From Leptolyngbya sp. NIES-2104 (GTDB lineage: Bacteria; Cyanobacteriota; Cyanobacteriia; Leptolyngbyales; Leptolyngbyaceae): DNA of 64,000 bases. The stretch lies in contig NZ_BBWW01000002.1 of assembly GCF_001485215.1 (NCBI RefSeq), positions 254,181-318,180 on the forward strand. The letters are read 5' to 3'. The translations under genes were made by a program, and so were the position numbers. This document shows, piece after piece, positions 35,654 to 43,874 of the stretch. Position 1 is the first letter of the stretch, and each line of letters begins with the position of its first letter. The notes under the pieces were generated by a model that had not been told where the DNA came from, ran no database searches, and was given only the letters and a program-made list of their open reading frames with translations.

Positions 35654-36788
35654 AATCAATTGAGGAGTTAGAGCATGACTTGTTGAGTGCGTTTCCTTCG
35701 GAGTTGCGCTTTGCGCTAAACGCCTCAAATAAGTCAGTTTGCCGTCCTCCAATTCGAGTAGAGAATTCAAGAACAGATTGCGGTGCGACATTCACCAAAT
35801 CAGATGAAACTTTAGGTTCTGGACACGGAGACGATTGCGAAGAGATCTGCTGGCATGACGCTTGCACGATCGATGGCAACTCCCACTGAATTTTGGACAA
35901 TGACGTGAGCATGCAATCCCAAACCAGTTGAGCCTGACAGTGCTGTATTAGATAAGCTCGAGCCTGTTCAAATTTGTGAAAAACCTTGCTACAACGAGAC
36001 TGCTGCCAAGTTTGGAATTGAAGAAAATTCAGTAACCATAGTTGCAGGCTAAAATCGAGAGCTTGGATTTGCTGTGATAGAGAAAAGCACTCCCAAATGA
36101 GACGATCACTCTGGTTAAGCGCATCGATTACAGATCTTGGAATTTGCTGTAAGATTTCCCATGCCGCGATCGCTCTTCCAGGTGAACCTTGAGCAAAGCA
36201 AATCAGATCTGGATACTGCATCAGGTCTGGACAAAGCTCCTGCAAGACTTGAACGAGTAACTCAGAATTTAGGCGCTTAAAACGAATGATCTGGCAACGG
36301 GAACGGATTGTAGGCAAGAGAGAACTTGGAGCCGACGCAATCAAAATGACGGTGACGCGTCCCGGTTCTTCTAACACTTTCAGAAGTGCATTGGCGGCGG
36401 CTTCGGACATTGTTTCTGCTCCATCAATGACGATCAGAGATCGTGAAGCCAGTAAAGGAGGTTGTTGCACAAATGCAGCAATTTGTCGGATTTGATCGAT
36501 GCGAATTTGCAGCCTTGATTTCGCGATAAATCCATTCTGTTCTGCCTCTGAGAAAGTATAGTGTTGCCCATCTTGGGTAAAAGTTGGCTCAATCCACAGC
36601 ATATCTGGATGTGCTATTGCATCTGAGTTGTGTAGGAGCTGCCCAGTTAACCAACGAGCCATGAGTTTTCGACCGATGCCATCGGAACCTGTGAACAGAT
36701 AAGCAGGGGCAAGCCGATTTTGAGCAATTGCAGCTTCTAATTGAGCGATCGCCATTGATTGCCCAATTGGCGGTTTGAGAACAGACAT
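35616..36788 (-). CDS. holB: DNA polymerase III delta-prime subunit
   Basis: A 390-residue protein, with AGGAGGATC before ATG 36788. The AAA+ fold shows a degenerate Walker A, FTGSDGIGRKLMAR, as usual for non-hydrolysing delta-prime. RSLIVIDGAETMSEAAANALLKVLEEP, TVILIASAPSSLLPTIRSRCQIIRF (the SRC arginine-finger motif) follow. The C-terminal 60 residues are low in complexity and contain AKRNSEGN encoded by the shared 27-bp repeat, so the end may have been rewritten by its insertion. It is 12 nt downstream of dnaX. Together with holA and dnaN here it completes a clamp/clamp-loader set. Confidence 0.93.
   Translation of the reverse strand: MSVLKPPIGQSMAIAQLEAAIAQNRLAPAYLFTGSDGIGRKLMARWLTGQLLHNSDAIAHPDMLWIEPTFTQDGQHYTFSEAEQNGFIAKSRLQIRIDQIRQIAAFVQQPPLLASRSLIVIDGAETMSEAAANALLKVLEEPGRVTVILIASAPSSLLPTIRSRCQIIRFKRLNSELLVQVLQELCPDLMQYPDLICFAQGSPGRAIAAWEILQQIPRSVIDALNQSDRLIWECFSLSQQIQALDFSLQLWLLNFLQFQTWQQSRCSKVFHKFEQARAYLIQHCQAQLVWDCMLTSLSKIQWELPSIVQASCQQISSQSSPCPEPKVSSDLVNVAPQSVLEFSTRIGGRQTDLFEAFSAKRNSEGNALNKSCSNSSIDYGNSPSSTIQSL
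35693..35719 (-). repeat. Short interspersed repeat, copy 2
   Basis: The exact reverse complement of 29741-29767 (27 of 27 bp). It lies in the last 40 codons of holB, where the frame reads AKRNSEGN, and would encode LAQSATPKE in the frame of the PP-loop gene's upstream extension. This explains the false extension of that frame. Confidence 0.85.
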
Positions 36789-36800
36789 AGATTGATCCTC

Positions 36801-38150
36801 CTAAACGCAAAGGCGAACGGAAACTTGATAACCGAGAACTTGTGATAGTGCTTGCTCGATCGAGCTTTGATAGTTTGTTGCTAAGTTCAAGAAGGATGCT
36901 GCTCGAAAGCGAATCGTTGCGCTATTTGATGTACATTGAACGAGTTGTGCTTGTCGAAAGATGGGACGGTGATTGCCCGAAAGTTTGTCTAAAGCGCTTT
37001 GCCAAGTCGTGACGAGATCGAGTGGAATGTTAGGTTGTTCTGGTGCGACCGAAGTCGCCTTAGTAACTAGATCGAGCATCAAGCATTCCAGATAGAGAGC
37101 TGGCTGGCTTGTTTGAGAAAGCTGTGCTTCTGCTTCTCGCAGGTGTGATCGCATTTGAGCAAGACGACTGCCATTAATCGAATTCATCTGGGCGAGATGT
37201 TGCCAGATCTCAGGCTGCACAGTGGCAAGGTCAAAGCAATCGGGCAGGGTTTGAGCAATCTGCAAGTCTTTCAGCAATCGCAGTAGTCCTTGAACGATCG
37301 CGGTCGGCTCTTGGCCCTGATCCAGTAATTGCTGAATTTGCACCAGTAATGTTTCGATCGAATGCTCTTTCGGAAATAGCAAACTTTCGACTAGATGAAT
37401 CAATTGCTCACCAGGAACGGCTCCAACATTCTCCCAAACCTGTTCGGTCGAAATGGATTGACCAAGAATGCTTAATTGCTCTAACAGCGTTTCCGCATCT
37501 CGTAATCCACCTTGCGAGAGTCGGGCAATCAAGTGCAGGGCTGTATCGCTGATCGTCATCTGCTCTTGAGTTGAGATCGCGCTTAAGTGTTTAACCATTG
37601 GCTCAAGTTTGATCCGTCGAAAATCATATCGCTGGCAGCGGGATATGATCGTGGGTAAAAGACTGTGCGGCTCAGTGGTTGCTAGAATAAATACGACTCG
37701 CTCTGGCGGTTCCTCCAAAGTTTTGAGTAGGGCGCTGGTGGCAGAGGTACTCAGCATATGTGCCTCGTCCAAAACGAAAATCTTCATCCGTAACTGTATT
37801 GGGGCGAATTGGGCGCGTTCGATCAGATTCCGCACGTTTTCAACGCCAGTATGGCTAGCAGCATCGATTTCAATCACATCTAAAGCATTGCCTTGAGCGA
37901 TCGCTTGGCAGGCTTCGCAGATTCCACAAGGGTTAGGAGTTGGACGATCGAATCGAAGACAGTTCAGCGACTTCGATAGAATGCGAGCGCTGGAAGTTTT
38001 GCCTGTGCCACGAGAACCGCAAAATAGATAAGCAGGGGCAATTCTAGACTGTTGGATTGCATGAGTAAGCGTCTGCGCGATCGCGTCCTGCCCAACTAAT
38101 TCTGCAAAGGTCTGCGGACGATACTTTTGATGAAAGGATTGATAGATCAT
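36801..38150 (-). CDS. dnaX: DNA polymerase III gamma/tau subunit
   Basis: A 449-residue protein starting MIYQSFHQKYRPQTFAEL, with GGAGGG before ATG 38150. Walker A LFCGSRGTGKTSSARIL is at residues 43-58. The zinc module CLRFDRPTPNPCGICEAC is complete. Walker B is IFVLDEAHML and the sensor/arginine finger is TIISRCQRYDFRR. The length fits gamma or a short tau. A long tau tail that would bind polymerase alpha is absent; the C-terminus is a short beta domain. It loads the clamp using ATP. Its operon continues with holB and the DndC/DndB-like genes. Confidence 0.96.
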   Translation of the reverse strand: MIYQSFHQKYRPQTFAELVGQDAIAQTLTHAIQQSRIAPAYLFCGSRGTGKTSSARILSKSLNCLRFDRPTPNPCGICEACQAIAQGNALDVIEIDAASHTGVENVRNLIERAQFAPIQLRMKIFVLDEAHMLSTSATSALLKTLEEPPERVVFILATTEPHSLLPTIISRCQRYDFRRIKLEPMVKHLSAISTQEQMTISDTALHLIARLSQGGLRDAETLLEQLSILGQSISTEQVWENVGAVPGEQLIHLVESLLFPKEHSIETLLVQIQQLLDQGQEPTAIVQGLLRLLKDLQIAQTLPDCFDLATVQPEIWQHLAQMNSINGSRLAQMRSHLREAEAQLSQTSQPALYLECLMLDLVTKATSVAPEQPNIPLDLVTTWQSALDKLSGNHRPIFRQAQLVQCTSNSATIRFRAASFLNLATNYQSSIEQALSQVLGYQVSVRLCV

Positions 38151-38267
38151 GGAACCCTCCGTAGAGAATGTGCCTTAAGTACAAATTGCTGCTCTGGAAT
38201 TAGAGCTAAAATGAATTCTGCAACTGCTGAGTCTCAACAGTTGACAAAAGATACGAGCGTTTAAGGC

Positions 38268-38783
38268 ATGATGAACAGCAAACGGCGACCGGAAAGAGGA
38301 ACTCAGATTGGCGTAATTTCGGATACGCACGGCTTGCTGCGTCCAGAAGCGATCGAGGCGTTGATTGGCTCTGATTTGATTCTTCATGCAGGAGATATCG
38401 GTAAGCTAGAGATTCTTGAGGAATTGAATACCATTGCTCCGGTCGTTGCTGTGCGAGGTAACAACGATACAGGAGCATGGGCACAGACCATTCCAGAAAC
38501 GGAAACAGTTACAGTCGAAAACGTAACAATTCACCTGCTACACATCGCTAAGGATCTCAAGCTTGATCCAAAAACAGCAGGGATTCAAGTTGTGATTAGT
38601 GGACATTCGCACAAACCGAGCCTAGAGCAACGAGAAGGTATGTTGTTCCTCAATCCTGGCAGTGCAGGACCGAGACGATTTAAGCTGTCAATTTCTGTGG
38701 CTTGTTTGTACGTTAAAGATGCGATCGTTCACGCGCAAGTGATCAATTTGCTAGATACAGAAGTTCCGCTAGGGCTAAGTTGA
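38268..38783 (+). CDS. YfcE/MJ0936-type metallophosphoesterase
   Basis: A 171-residue protein, GTQIGVISDTHGLLRPEAIE, with the full calcineurin-like metal set: D-x-H (SDTH), GDxG (HAGDIG), GNND (VRGNND), and GHSH (VISGHSHKP). NPGSAGPRR closes the site. It should be a two-metal phosphodiesterase with 2',3'-cyclic or other phosphodiester substrates in vitro. It is divergently transcribed from dnaX and converges with the unknown minus-strand genes, separated by 14 bp. Confidence 0.93.
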   Translation: MMNSKRRPERGTQIGVISDTHGLLRPEAIEALIGSDLILHAGDIGKLEILEELNTIAPVVAVRGNNDTGAWAQTIPETETVTVENVTIHLLHIAKDLKLDPKTAGIQVVISGHSHKPSLEQREGMLFLNPGSAGPRRFKLSISVACLYVKDAIVHAQVINLLDTEVPLGLS

Positions 38784-38797
38784 GCAGCGTTTCAATA

Positions 38798-39286
38798 TCA
38801 TTTCTTAGGTTCAATTTGATTTTCTGTGAAGCGTAGCACTTCTTGAGCCTGAATCATTCGTTGAATCCGAGGATCATTCTTCTCAACCCAACGTTCGGAG
38901 ATGCCAAAGCAGGTTCCAAACAGAACGATCGGGATATTAGGCACTTCTACCAGTAGTGGGTAAAGCAATTCTTCATCGTTAGAGCGATCCTCTGAATTCA
39001 ACTCACCAGTCAGTTCAGCATATAGCTCCCAATTGACCCAGACGCACTCAATCCATTGACCATGCAGAATGTCCAACGTAACCCATTGATCAAGCCGTAG
39101 CTGTTGGCGATCCAGTAACCAAAAAATATCACCACTTTTCGATCGCTTGAATCGTGCAGGGTACAGTTTGCCGCTAATCTGGTCTGCTAACATCAATGCT
39201 GGAAATCCTTCTGGAAATCGTTCTAATAGTTCAGCAAATGGAGAGTCTGGTTCATCGGTCACTTGAATGTAAAAGCCTTCGTTCAT
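38798..39286 (-). CDS. Unknown cytoplasmic protein
   Basis: A 162-residue protein taken from ATG 39286 (MNEGFYIQVTDEPDSPFA); the frame is open to 39367 but that part overlaps the preceding gene's end. It is acidic, with FPEGFPALMLADQISGKLYPARF and a helical C-terminus. No motif or membrane segment is visible. It is the third gene of a small minus-strand operon with two membrane proteins. Confidence 0.6.
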   Translation of the reverse strand: MNEGFYIQVTDEPDSPFAELLERFPEGFPALMLADQISGKLYPARFKRSKSGDIFWLLDRQQLRLDQWVTLDILHGQWIECVWVNWELYAELTGELNSEDRSNDEELLYPLLVEVPNIPIVLFGTCFGISERWVEKNDPRIQRMIQAQEVLRFTENQIEPKK

Positions 39287-39332
39287 CACTAATTCTGCCT
39301 CAGTGTTCGTCAACGATCGATCGATTCCGCAA

Positions 39333-39761
39333 TTACCTTGAAGGACATGAACCGTTTCGTGGAGCAATCCGAACGCCTACGAAAGTGTTGCCTTCATAGA
39401 GAACAATTACCCAAAGTGTCGGATCATAATCTAGAAGGTAAGCTTCTCGCTCAGATTTAACGCCTGCTCGAATCGCGATCGCTTCCAACTTACAGTAAGG
39501 AGCTTTAAGGATTGCTCGCACTCTGGCTTTGCTGATCGGCTCTGCTAGACTGATTAGCTTCAAAATCTGATTTCGATTGAGCAGTGCATCAGGAGCAATC
39601 ATTTCTGTGCATTGATTCTCGATTGAATCGACTGGACGAAGGGACAAGATAGATCGAGGGTCGTACTCCCAGATTAGTCGTACTGCTGCAATCGCGATCG
39701 CAATCAGTACGAGGATCACAATCCAAATTTGAAAGGCTCGATGCTTAGAAGATCGTTTCAT
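39333..39761 (-). CDS. Single-span membrane protein of unknown function
   Basis: A 142-residue protein from ATG 39761. The ATG overlaps the previous gene's TGA (ATGA). A transmembrane helix (IWIVILVLIAIAIAAVRLIW) near residues 12-31 is followed by a periplasmic-type domain with cysteines (ENQCTEM, APYCKLEAIAI) and a C-terminal GNTFVGVRIAP. No known domain is recognised. Translation is coupled to the upstream gene, suggesting a complex in the membrane. Confidence 0.65.
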   Translation of the reverse strand: MKRSSKHRAFQIWIVILVLIAIAIAAVRLIWEYDPRSILSLRPVDSIENQCTEMIAPDALLNRNQILKLISLAEPISKARVRAILKAPYCKLEAIAIRAGVKSEREAYLLDYDPTLWVIVLYEGNTFVGVRIAPRNGSCPSR

Positions 39762-40333
39762 AGCAAGATGACTGCAAATAGCAGCCCTCCAAATAGACTG
39801 AACAAATTCCACAGTAATTTGCGATTCCACGGCATGAGAACGACCGTTACAAGGATGCTCATGCTGCTAACTGCGATCGCAACTCCCAGTAAAACGACTA
39901 ATTGGTTGGAGAAATACGAGCGAACAGCATGATGAATCAATAAACCAATGAAAAATGCAAACAATCGAAAAATTAGCAGCATGATCATTGGTTCTCTTTG
40001 AAGTTCATCACTTCCTCGGCTTAAGGTTTGCTGCAAGTCAGACTCAAGCAACTGTTCTTCAGTGATTTCTGAGGGTAAGGAACGATTCTGCTCCTCAATG
40101 ACCTGGCTGGTAGACTGTCCAGTGGGAGCATCCTGAGCATTACGGTTGCCTTGCCGAAGTTCTAAAGAATTGCTCTCTTCTCGTCGAGGATGAATGTCAT
40201 AAAGTGCTGCAATATCAATCGATAAGGCTCTTAGCAATGATGCTTTAATTGATCTGCTTCGTTGAATCAGTAAAAGCTGCTTCTCTGTTAGCTGCTTTTT
40301 AGGCGAACGAGAGCGCCGTTTTTGATGAGACAT
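39758..40333 (-). CDS. Membrane protein of unknown function
   Basis: A 191-residue protein. The N-terminal 35 residues are strongly basic (SHQKRRSRSPKKQLTEKQ), then a polar Q/E/S-rich part. Three hydrophobic stretches lie in the last 75 residues (IMLLIFRLFAFFIGLLI, LVVLLGVAIAVSSMSILVTVV and LWNLFSLFGGLLFAVILL). It is the first gene of the three-gene membrane operon. No family was recognised. Confidence 0.62.
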   Translation of the reverse strand: MSHQKRRSRSPKKQLTEKQLLLIQRSRSIKASLLRALSIDIAALYDIHPRREESNSLELRQGNRNAQDAPTGQSTSQVIEEQNRSLPSEITEEQLLESDLQQTLSRGSDELQREPMIMLLIFRLFAFFIGLLIHHAVRSYFSNQLVVLLGVAIAVSSMSILVTVVLMPWNRKLLWNLFSLFGGLLFAVILL

Positions 40334-40384
40334 GCCTCTAGCTCCAATTTCAACAGGTCAGCGAATTGTCTGGTGTTCAAATAC

Positions 40385-40612
40385 CTAGTACGCGCTAAAT
40401 CGTAAATCATCTAAGATTTCTTGAATGGTTTGATCAAGGCAAGGGTGCTGCAATACCAAACGCTGAATGATGAGATTAGTAACGATCTCAACTTCATCAG
40501 GAGCGATCGGAGTACTTTCTGAATCGATCGCGGTCTGCTCAATGTAGTTCAACAACTGCTCTACTTCACTGAATTGACGAGCCGCTAATCGTTGAGAGAA
40601 ATCTTGATTCAT
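40385..40612 (-). CDS. Small acidic protein
   Basis: A 75-residue protein MNQDFSQRLAARQFSEVEQLL, ending LDDLRFSAY. It is helical and acidic with no membrane or metal motif. It is 51 nt upstream of the membrane operon on the same strand and may belong to it. It could be a short regulator or partner. The assignment as a gene rests on codon-like composition and spacing only. Confidence 0.5.
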   Translation of the reverse strand: MNQDFSQRLAARQFSEVEQLLNYIEQTAIDSESTPIAPDEVEIVTNLIIQRLVLQHPCLDQTIQEILDDLRFSAY

Positions 40613-40692
40613 CTATTGCCTCTGATGCTCAACAACTTTGTAGAAGCAGTATTTCCCTGAGTCAGGTGCTCAAGGAAATACGATGAGAAGCA

Positions 40693-40950
40693 CTAACGAC
40701 GATCGAGACTGCGAAGCTGATTGGATTCCCACCAGATGGATGTTAGTTGTGTTAGTCCATCTAGCAGGTAAAGCCATTCTCCATTCTGATCTTCAGATTG
40801 TTGACTGTCAGAGTCGTACTTCATGCCCAAAATCGTGGCAATTTCTCCGGTTGACTTCACTCTCACAACTTGGAAAAAAGCGAACTGCGGTAATGTGACT
40901 TGTTGGTTGAGAACTGGAATGCTGTAAGAATCGTTGGAAGCGTGACTCAT
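40693..40950 (-). CDS. Small unknown protein
   Basis: An 85-residue protein MSHASNDSYSIPVLNQ, with a beta-like core (PQFAFFQVVRVKSTGEIATILGMKYDSD) and an acidic part, ending WWESNQLRSLDRR. The VVRVKSTGEIATILGMKY run resembles small SH3-like barrels. No family is certain. It lies 80 nt upstream of the previous small gene. Confidence 0.5.
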   Translation of the reverse strand: MSHASNDSYSIPVLNQQVTLPQFAFFQVVRVKSTGEIATILGMKYDSDSQQSEDQNGEWLYLLDGLTQLTSIWWESNQLRSLDRR

Positions 40951-41372
40951 AGTTCAATCTCCAAGAAAAATTTCTCCCAAGCAATGACTTGAGAGAATCA
41001 ACAAACGTCGTTAATTTGAAATTTCTACTCTCAGGAAAATTTCTTGCTAACGTTGCACTTTGACAAAGCGATTGCTGGTTTTCTAATTTTTTCTTGATTT
41101 ACTTATTCAAGTGTTGGCATTGAATTTGATTGATCGCAAAACGATACCTATGAATGACAACGATAAGCTCTTTGCTATATGAATCTTACGCTCCGCTTAT
41201 AGTTGTCGCAATAAGTATGATGGGCAGCAGGGTCAATCGCTGTCGCTGTCACTTGAGAGTCTGAAATTCGTTGTAGAACTTGCATCGATCTCAAACTAGC
41301 GATTTTGAATGAAAAATCGCTGAAAATCTACAAATTCGCGATAGGACACAAATTCTTCTCATGCCGCTTTTG
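40951..41372. other. AT-rich intergenic region with one stem-loop
   Basis: No coding frame is supported in these 422 bp. A perfect 9-bp stem (AGCGATTTT at 41298-41306 and AAAATCGCT at 41313-41321) lies 52 bp downstream of the csoR-like stop and may end that transcript. No other repeat was found. Confidence 0.5.
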
Positions 41373-41636
41373 CTAAATCAGCAAATCTAACGCTTTCTCA
41401 AAGTTTTTCAGTTCTCCCTCAAACTCACCCATTTCGGTAGCCTCGATTAGACAGTGTTCGATGTGATCGAGTAGGACAATCTGGGCGACTTTATTTAGGG
41501 CAGAACGTACCGCAACCAGTTGTAGCACCACATCTGGGCAGGAGCGATCCGCTTCGATCATTCCTTGAATTCCCTCAATATGTCCTTTGATCCGAGCTAG
41601 ACGATTCAACACTTGTTGCTGTTGGGCATGAGGCAT
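41373..41636 (-). CDS. CsoR/RcnR-family metal-sensing repressor (InrS-like)
   Basis: An 87-residue all-helical repressor, MPHAQQQQVLNRLARIKGHIEGIQGMI. The metal residues C33, H58 and C62 keep the CsoR X-Y-Z spacing (C-25-H-4-C), with H3 or H19 possible as fourth ligand. This set is found in copper CsoR and nickel InrS. A G-tract operator lies directly before the start, and a matching palindrome lies before the NrsD-like gene, so it should repress itself and the exporter. The exporter's His-rich tail favours nickel, but copper is not excluded. Confidence 0.9.
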   Translation of the reverse strand: MPHAQQQQVLNRLARIKGHIEGIQGMIEADRSCPDVVLQLVAVRSALNKVAQIVLLDHIEHCLIEATEMGEFEGELKNFEKALDLLI

Positions 41637-41640
41637 AAGA

Positions 41641-41657
41641 ATACCCCTCTGGGGGAT
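41641..41657. promoter_or_regulatory. CsoR/InrS-type operator, repressor gene copy
   Basis: ATACCCCTCTGGGGGAT is a C-tract/G-tract inverted repeat flanked by A/T, as used by CsoR-RcnR family proteins. It ends 4 bp before the csoR-like ATG and matches in design the operator at 49817-49831. Confidence 0.72.
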
Positions 41658-41699
41658 CTGTATACTTCATCTTAGGTCGAAACTAAATGCTGAAAATTT

Positions 41700-42233
41700 T
41701 TATCTTGAAGAATTCTGATGTCGTGCCAGAAATAGTAGAAATGTCTTGGTGTGCGAACGCTTCGCGGCACTTCGTGTTCGACTATTCTCGTTCAAGTTTC
41801 GCAACGTTTGACGGTTCAACGACTTTTGAGGGGCTGGAGTCGGTTCTCGATCGCGCCATAGAATTAACGGAATGCTCAAGCCGCCTAGTAAAATCACGGC
41901 TCCAGTCATCACCCAAACGAGCGACCGATCTGGACGATAATCACCGCGCTCAATCTGCCAAAAGACCTGATTGTATCGCCAAGCCGCAAGCGCGATCGTC
42001 ACGATTCCTAAAACCACCAAACTTAGCCCCAGATTTTGCGAATTGAACAAGGGATGCAGGGGTGCATTCCGTTGAGTCAGACTCAGGTTCAATTGGGTGA
42101 GAAAAAGCCCAAATCGAGCTAGCGCAAATCCGAAGCCAATTAGAGCAATCGAGGTGCGAAGCCACGCGAGAAAGGTACGTTCGTTCGCTTGATGTTCACG
42201 CTGTCGATCGATTTTTGGATCGTTCATTGCCAT
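41700..42233 (-). CDS. DUF202/YidH-type membrane protein
   Basis: A 177-residue protein. It starts MAMNDPKIDRQREHQANERTFLAWLRTSIALIGFGFALARFG, the DUF202 signature (NERTFLAWxRT), with two further membrane helices (LGLSLVVLGIVTIALAAWRYN and VWVMTGAVILLGGLSI). The C-terminal 45 residues are basic and unusual. The family has no known function. It is next to the csoR-like gene with the operator between, so the two may share regulation. Confidence 0.85.
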   Translation of the reverse strand: MAMNDPKIDRQREHQANERTFLAWLRTSIALIGFGFALARFGLFLTQLNLSLTQRNAPLHPLFNSQNLGLSLVVLGIVTIALAAWRYNQVFWQIERGDYRPDRSLVWVMTGAVILLGGLSIPLILWRDREPTPAPQKSLNRQTLRNLNENSRTRSAAKRSHTKTFLLFLARHQNSSR

Positions 42234-42385
42234 ATTTACATAGAAAACGGTGCAGCTTAAAACCTCTGCATCTCATTCACATCTTGCTGAGGATGGAAAG
42301 TCGTTTGAGGACATCTTGAAACGCCAAGAATATTTCCGTATGGTCAGCGATCGCGAAATTAGAACTACAGAATACCGATCGTAAT

Positions 42386-42401
42386 CTGAACGACTGCTCA
42401 T
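42386..42401. promoter_or_regulatory. Imperfect SmtB-type operator before the first ArsR gene
   Basis: CTGAA, six bases, CTCAT. The spacing equals that of the near-perfect operators at 60270-60295 and 60724-60739, but the right half is degenerate. It lies 73 bp before the ArsR-like ATG. Confidence 0.4.
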
Positions 42402-42474
42402 CGATAAGAATGATTCCCATTCCTTGCGTATACTGAAGATTCAATCTGTGATTCTAGTCTTATTGCCCCAGTCT

Positions 42475-42876
42475 ATGAGCAAGCCTAACTCTTCTAAACA
42501 GCCACGTTCTCAAAAGATCGATGCTCCAAGCTGTGAAACTCATTTGGTGCATTTAGAGAATGTGCGTCAGGTGCAACAAGCTGTATTGTCTACTTCACAG
42601 GCACAACGTATGGCAGAGTTCTTTACTGTGCTAGCAGACCCGAATCGACTGCGAATACTATCGGCTTTGGCTTTACAGGAACTCTGCGTCTGTGATTTGG
42701 CAGTGGTCGTAAAGATGGGAGAATCGGCTGTCTCACATCAGCTTAGAGCGCTGAGAGCGATGCGACTGGTGAATTATCGTCGGGAAGGGCGAAATATCTA
42801 TTACCGTTTGGCAGACCATCATGTGGTGAATTTATATCGGGAAGTGGTCGAGCATTTAGATGAGCCAGAAGCCTGA
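42475..42876 (+). CDS. ArsR/SmtB-family zinc-type repressor 1 (ZiaR-like)
   Basis: A 133-residue repressor from ATG 42475. The winged helix is [44 protein letters not shown]. The CVC pair in the alpha-3 position and the C-terminal [17 protein letters not shown] (alpha-5 site) are those of zinc sensors such as ZiaR. An extra cysteine/histidine start [12 protein letters not shown] is also ZiaR-like. It is 34 nt upstream of a CDF transporter, so the pair forms one metal-export unit. A closely similar second copy is at 60319. Confidence 0.92.
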   Translation: MSKPNSSKQPRSQKIDAPSCETHLVHLENVRQVQQAVLSTSQAQRMAEFFTVLADPNRLRILSALALQELCVCDLAVVVKMGESAVSHQLRALRAMRLVNYRREGRNIYYRLADHHVVNLYREVVEHLDEPEA

Positions 42877-42910
42877 TTTTCGCTGGCAAATCTCACGATA
42901 AAATTCACGC

Positions 42911-43831
42911 ATGAGTGCTAAATCTGCCCGCTCCTACATTGTTCTATCGATCGTGGCTGCAAGTGTGACGATCGCGCTAAAAGCGTCGGCTTATTTCCTG
43001 ACTGGCTCAGTCGGATTGCTGTCGGATGCGCTGGAATCTTGCATTAATCTAATTGCCGCACTGGTCGGATTTTGGGCGCTCTCTTTTGCTGCTAAACCAC
43101 CCGATGCTGAACACGCTTTTGGGCATTCCAAAGCTGAGTATTTTTCGAGTGGGTTGGAAAGTGCTTTGATTATGGTTGCTGCGGTAAGTATTGCCATTGC
43201 TGCTTGGGGAAGACTGTTTGACCCACAGCCGATCGAGCAAGTCGGATTGGGGCTTGCACTGTCACTGGCAGCAACTGCGATTAATGGCGGTGTTGCTTTC
43301 GTTTTACTTCGCGCTGGACGACGATTGCGATCGATTACCTTACGAGCCGATGCCCATCACTTACTTACCGATGTTTGGACTTCAGCCGGAGTCGTGATCG
43401 GAATCCTTGTTGTGAAGTTAACCGGATGGCTAGTTCTCGATCCAATTATTGCGTTGATTGTAGCTGCAAACATTATTTGGGCAGGATTTCAATTGTTGCG
43501 TGAAACCGGATCAGGATTGCTGGATCGATCTCTGCCTGCTCATGAGCAACAAATGATCATGGATCGGCTCATTCCCTATCAAGAAAACGGCATTCAATTC
43601 CATGCCCTGTTAACGCGGGTTGCAGGATCGCGTCGATTCGTATCTTTTCACGTTTTAGTGCCTGGAGACTGGACAGTACAGCAGGGTCATGATTTGTGTG
43701 AGGAACTTGAATTATCGATCGCCCAAATTCTTCCCGGAACGCACATCATTACGCATCTAGAGCCATTAGAAGATCCCACGTCTTGGGCGGATCAAACCTT
43801 GGAGCGAAGAGACGAAATACAAAATCCCTAA
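42911..43831 (+). CDS. Cation diffusion facilitator (FieF/CzcD-type) 1
   Basis: A 306-residue CDF transporter with six membrane helices. Metal-site motifs are LLSDALESCINLIAAL (D-x-x-x-E) and ADAHHLLTDVWTSAGV (HHxxxD). EHAFGHSKAEYFSSG lies after helix 2. The cytoplasmic C-terminal domain ends HIITHLEP. It should exchange a divalent metal (Zn, Fe, Cd) for protons across the membrane. It follows the ZiaR-like repressor. Confidence 0.93.
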   Translation: MSAKSARSYIVLSIVAASVTIALKASAYFLTGSVGLLSDALESCINLIAALVGFWALSFAAKPPDAEHAFGHSKAEYFSSGLESALIMVAAVSIAIAAWGRLFDPQPIEQVGLGLALSLAATAINGGVAFVLLRAGRRLRSITLRADAHHLLTDVWTSAGVVIGILVVKLTGWLVLDPIIALIVAANIIWAGFQLLRETGSGLLDRSLPAHEQQMIMDRLIPYQENGIQFHALLTRVAGSRRFVSFHVLVPGDWTVQQGHDLCEELELSIAQILPGTHIITHLEPLEDPTSWADQTLERRDEIQNP

Positions 43832-43846
43832 AGTCGGACTTCAGGG
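43826..43846. terminator. Hairpin between convergent genes
   Basis: CCCTAAAGTC and GACTTCAGGG form a nearly perfect stem with a 1-base mismatch, overlapping the CDF stop codon. It separates that gene from the convergent exported-protein gene. The U tract is weak. Confidence 0.5.
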
Positions 43847-43874
43847 ACGTAGACTGCGATCGACGTTGAGAAAC

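Noticed and set aside
35654..35791. 46-codon N-terminal extension of the PP-loop enzyme
   Set aside because: It lies fully inside holB and its protein-like look comes from the 27-bp repeat (LAQSATPKE). ATG 35653 starts the conserved part.
12562..38150. Prophage
   Set aside because: Replication genes are phage-like in kind, but there is no capsid, portal, terminase, tail or lysis gene in 64 kb.
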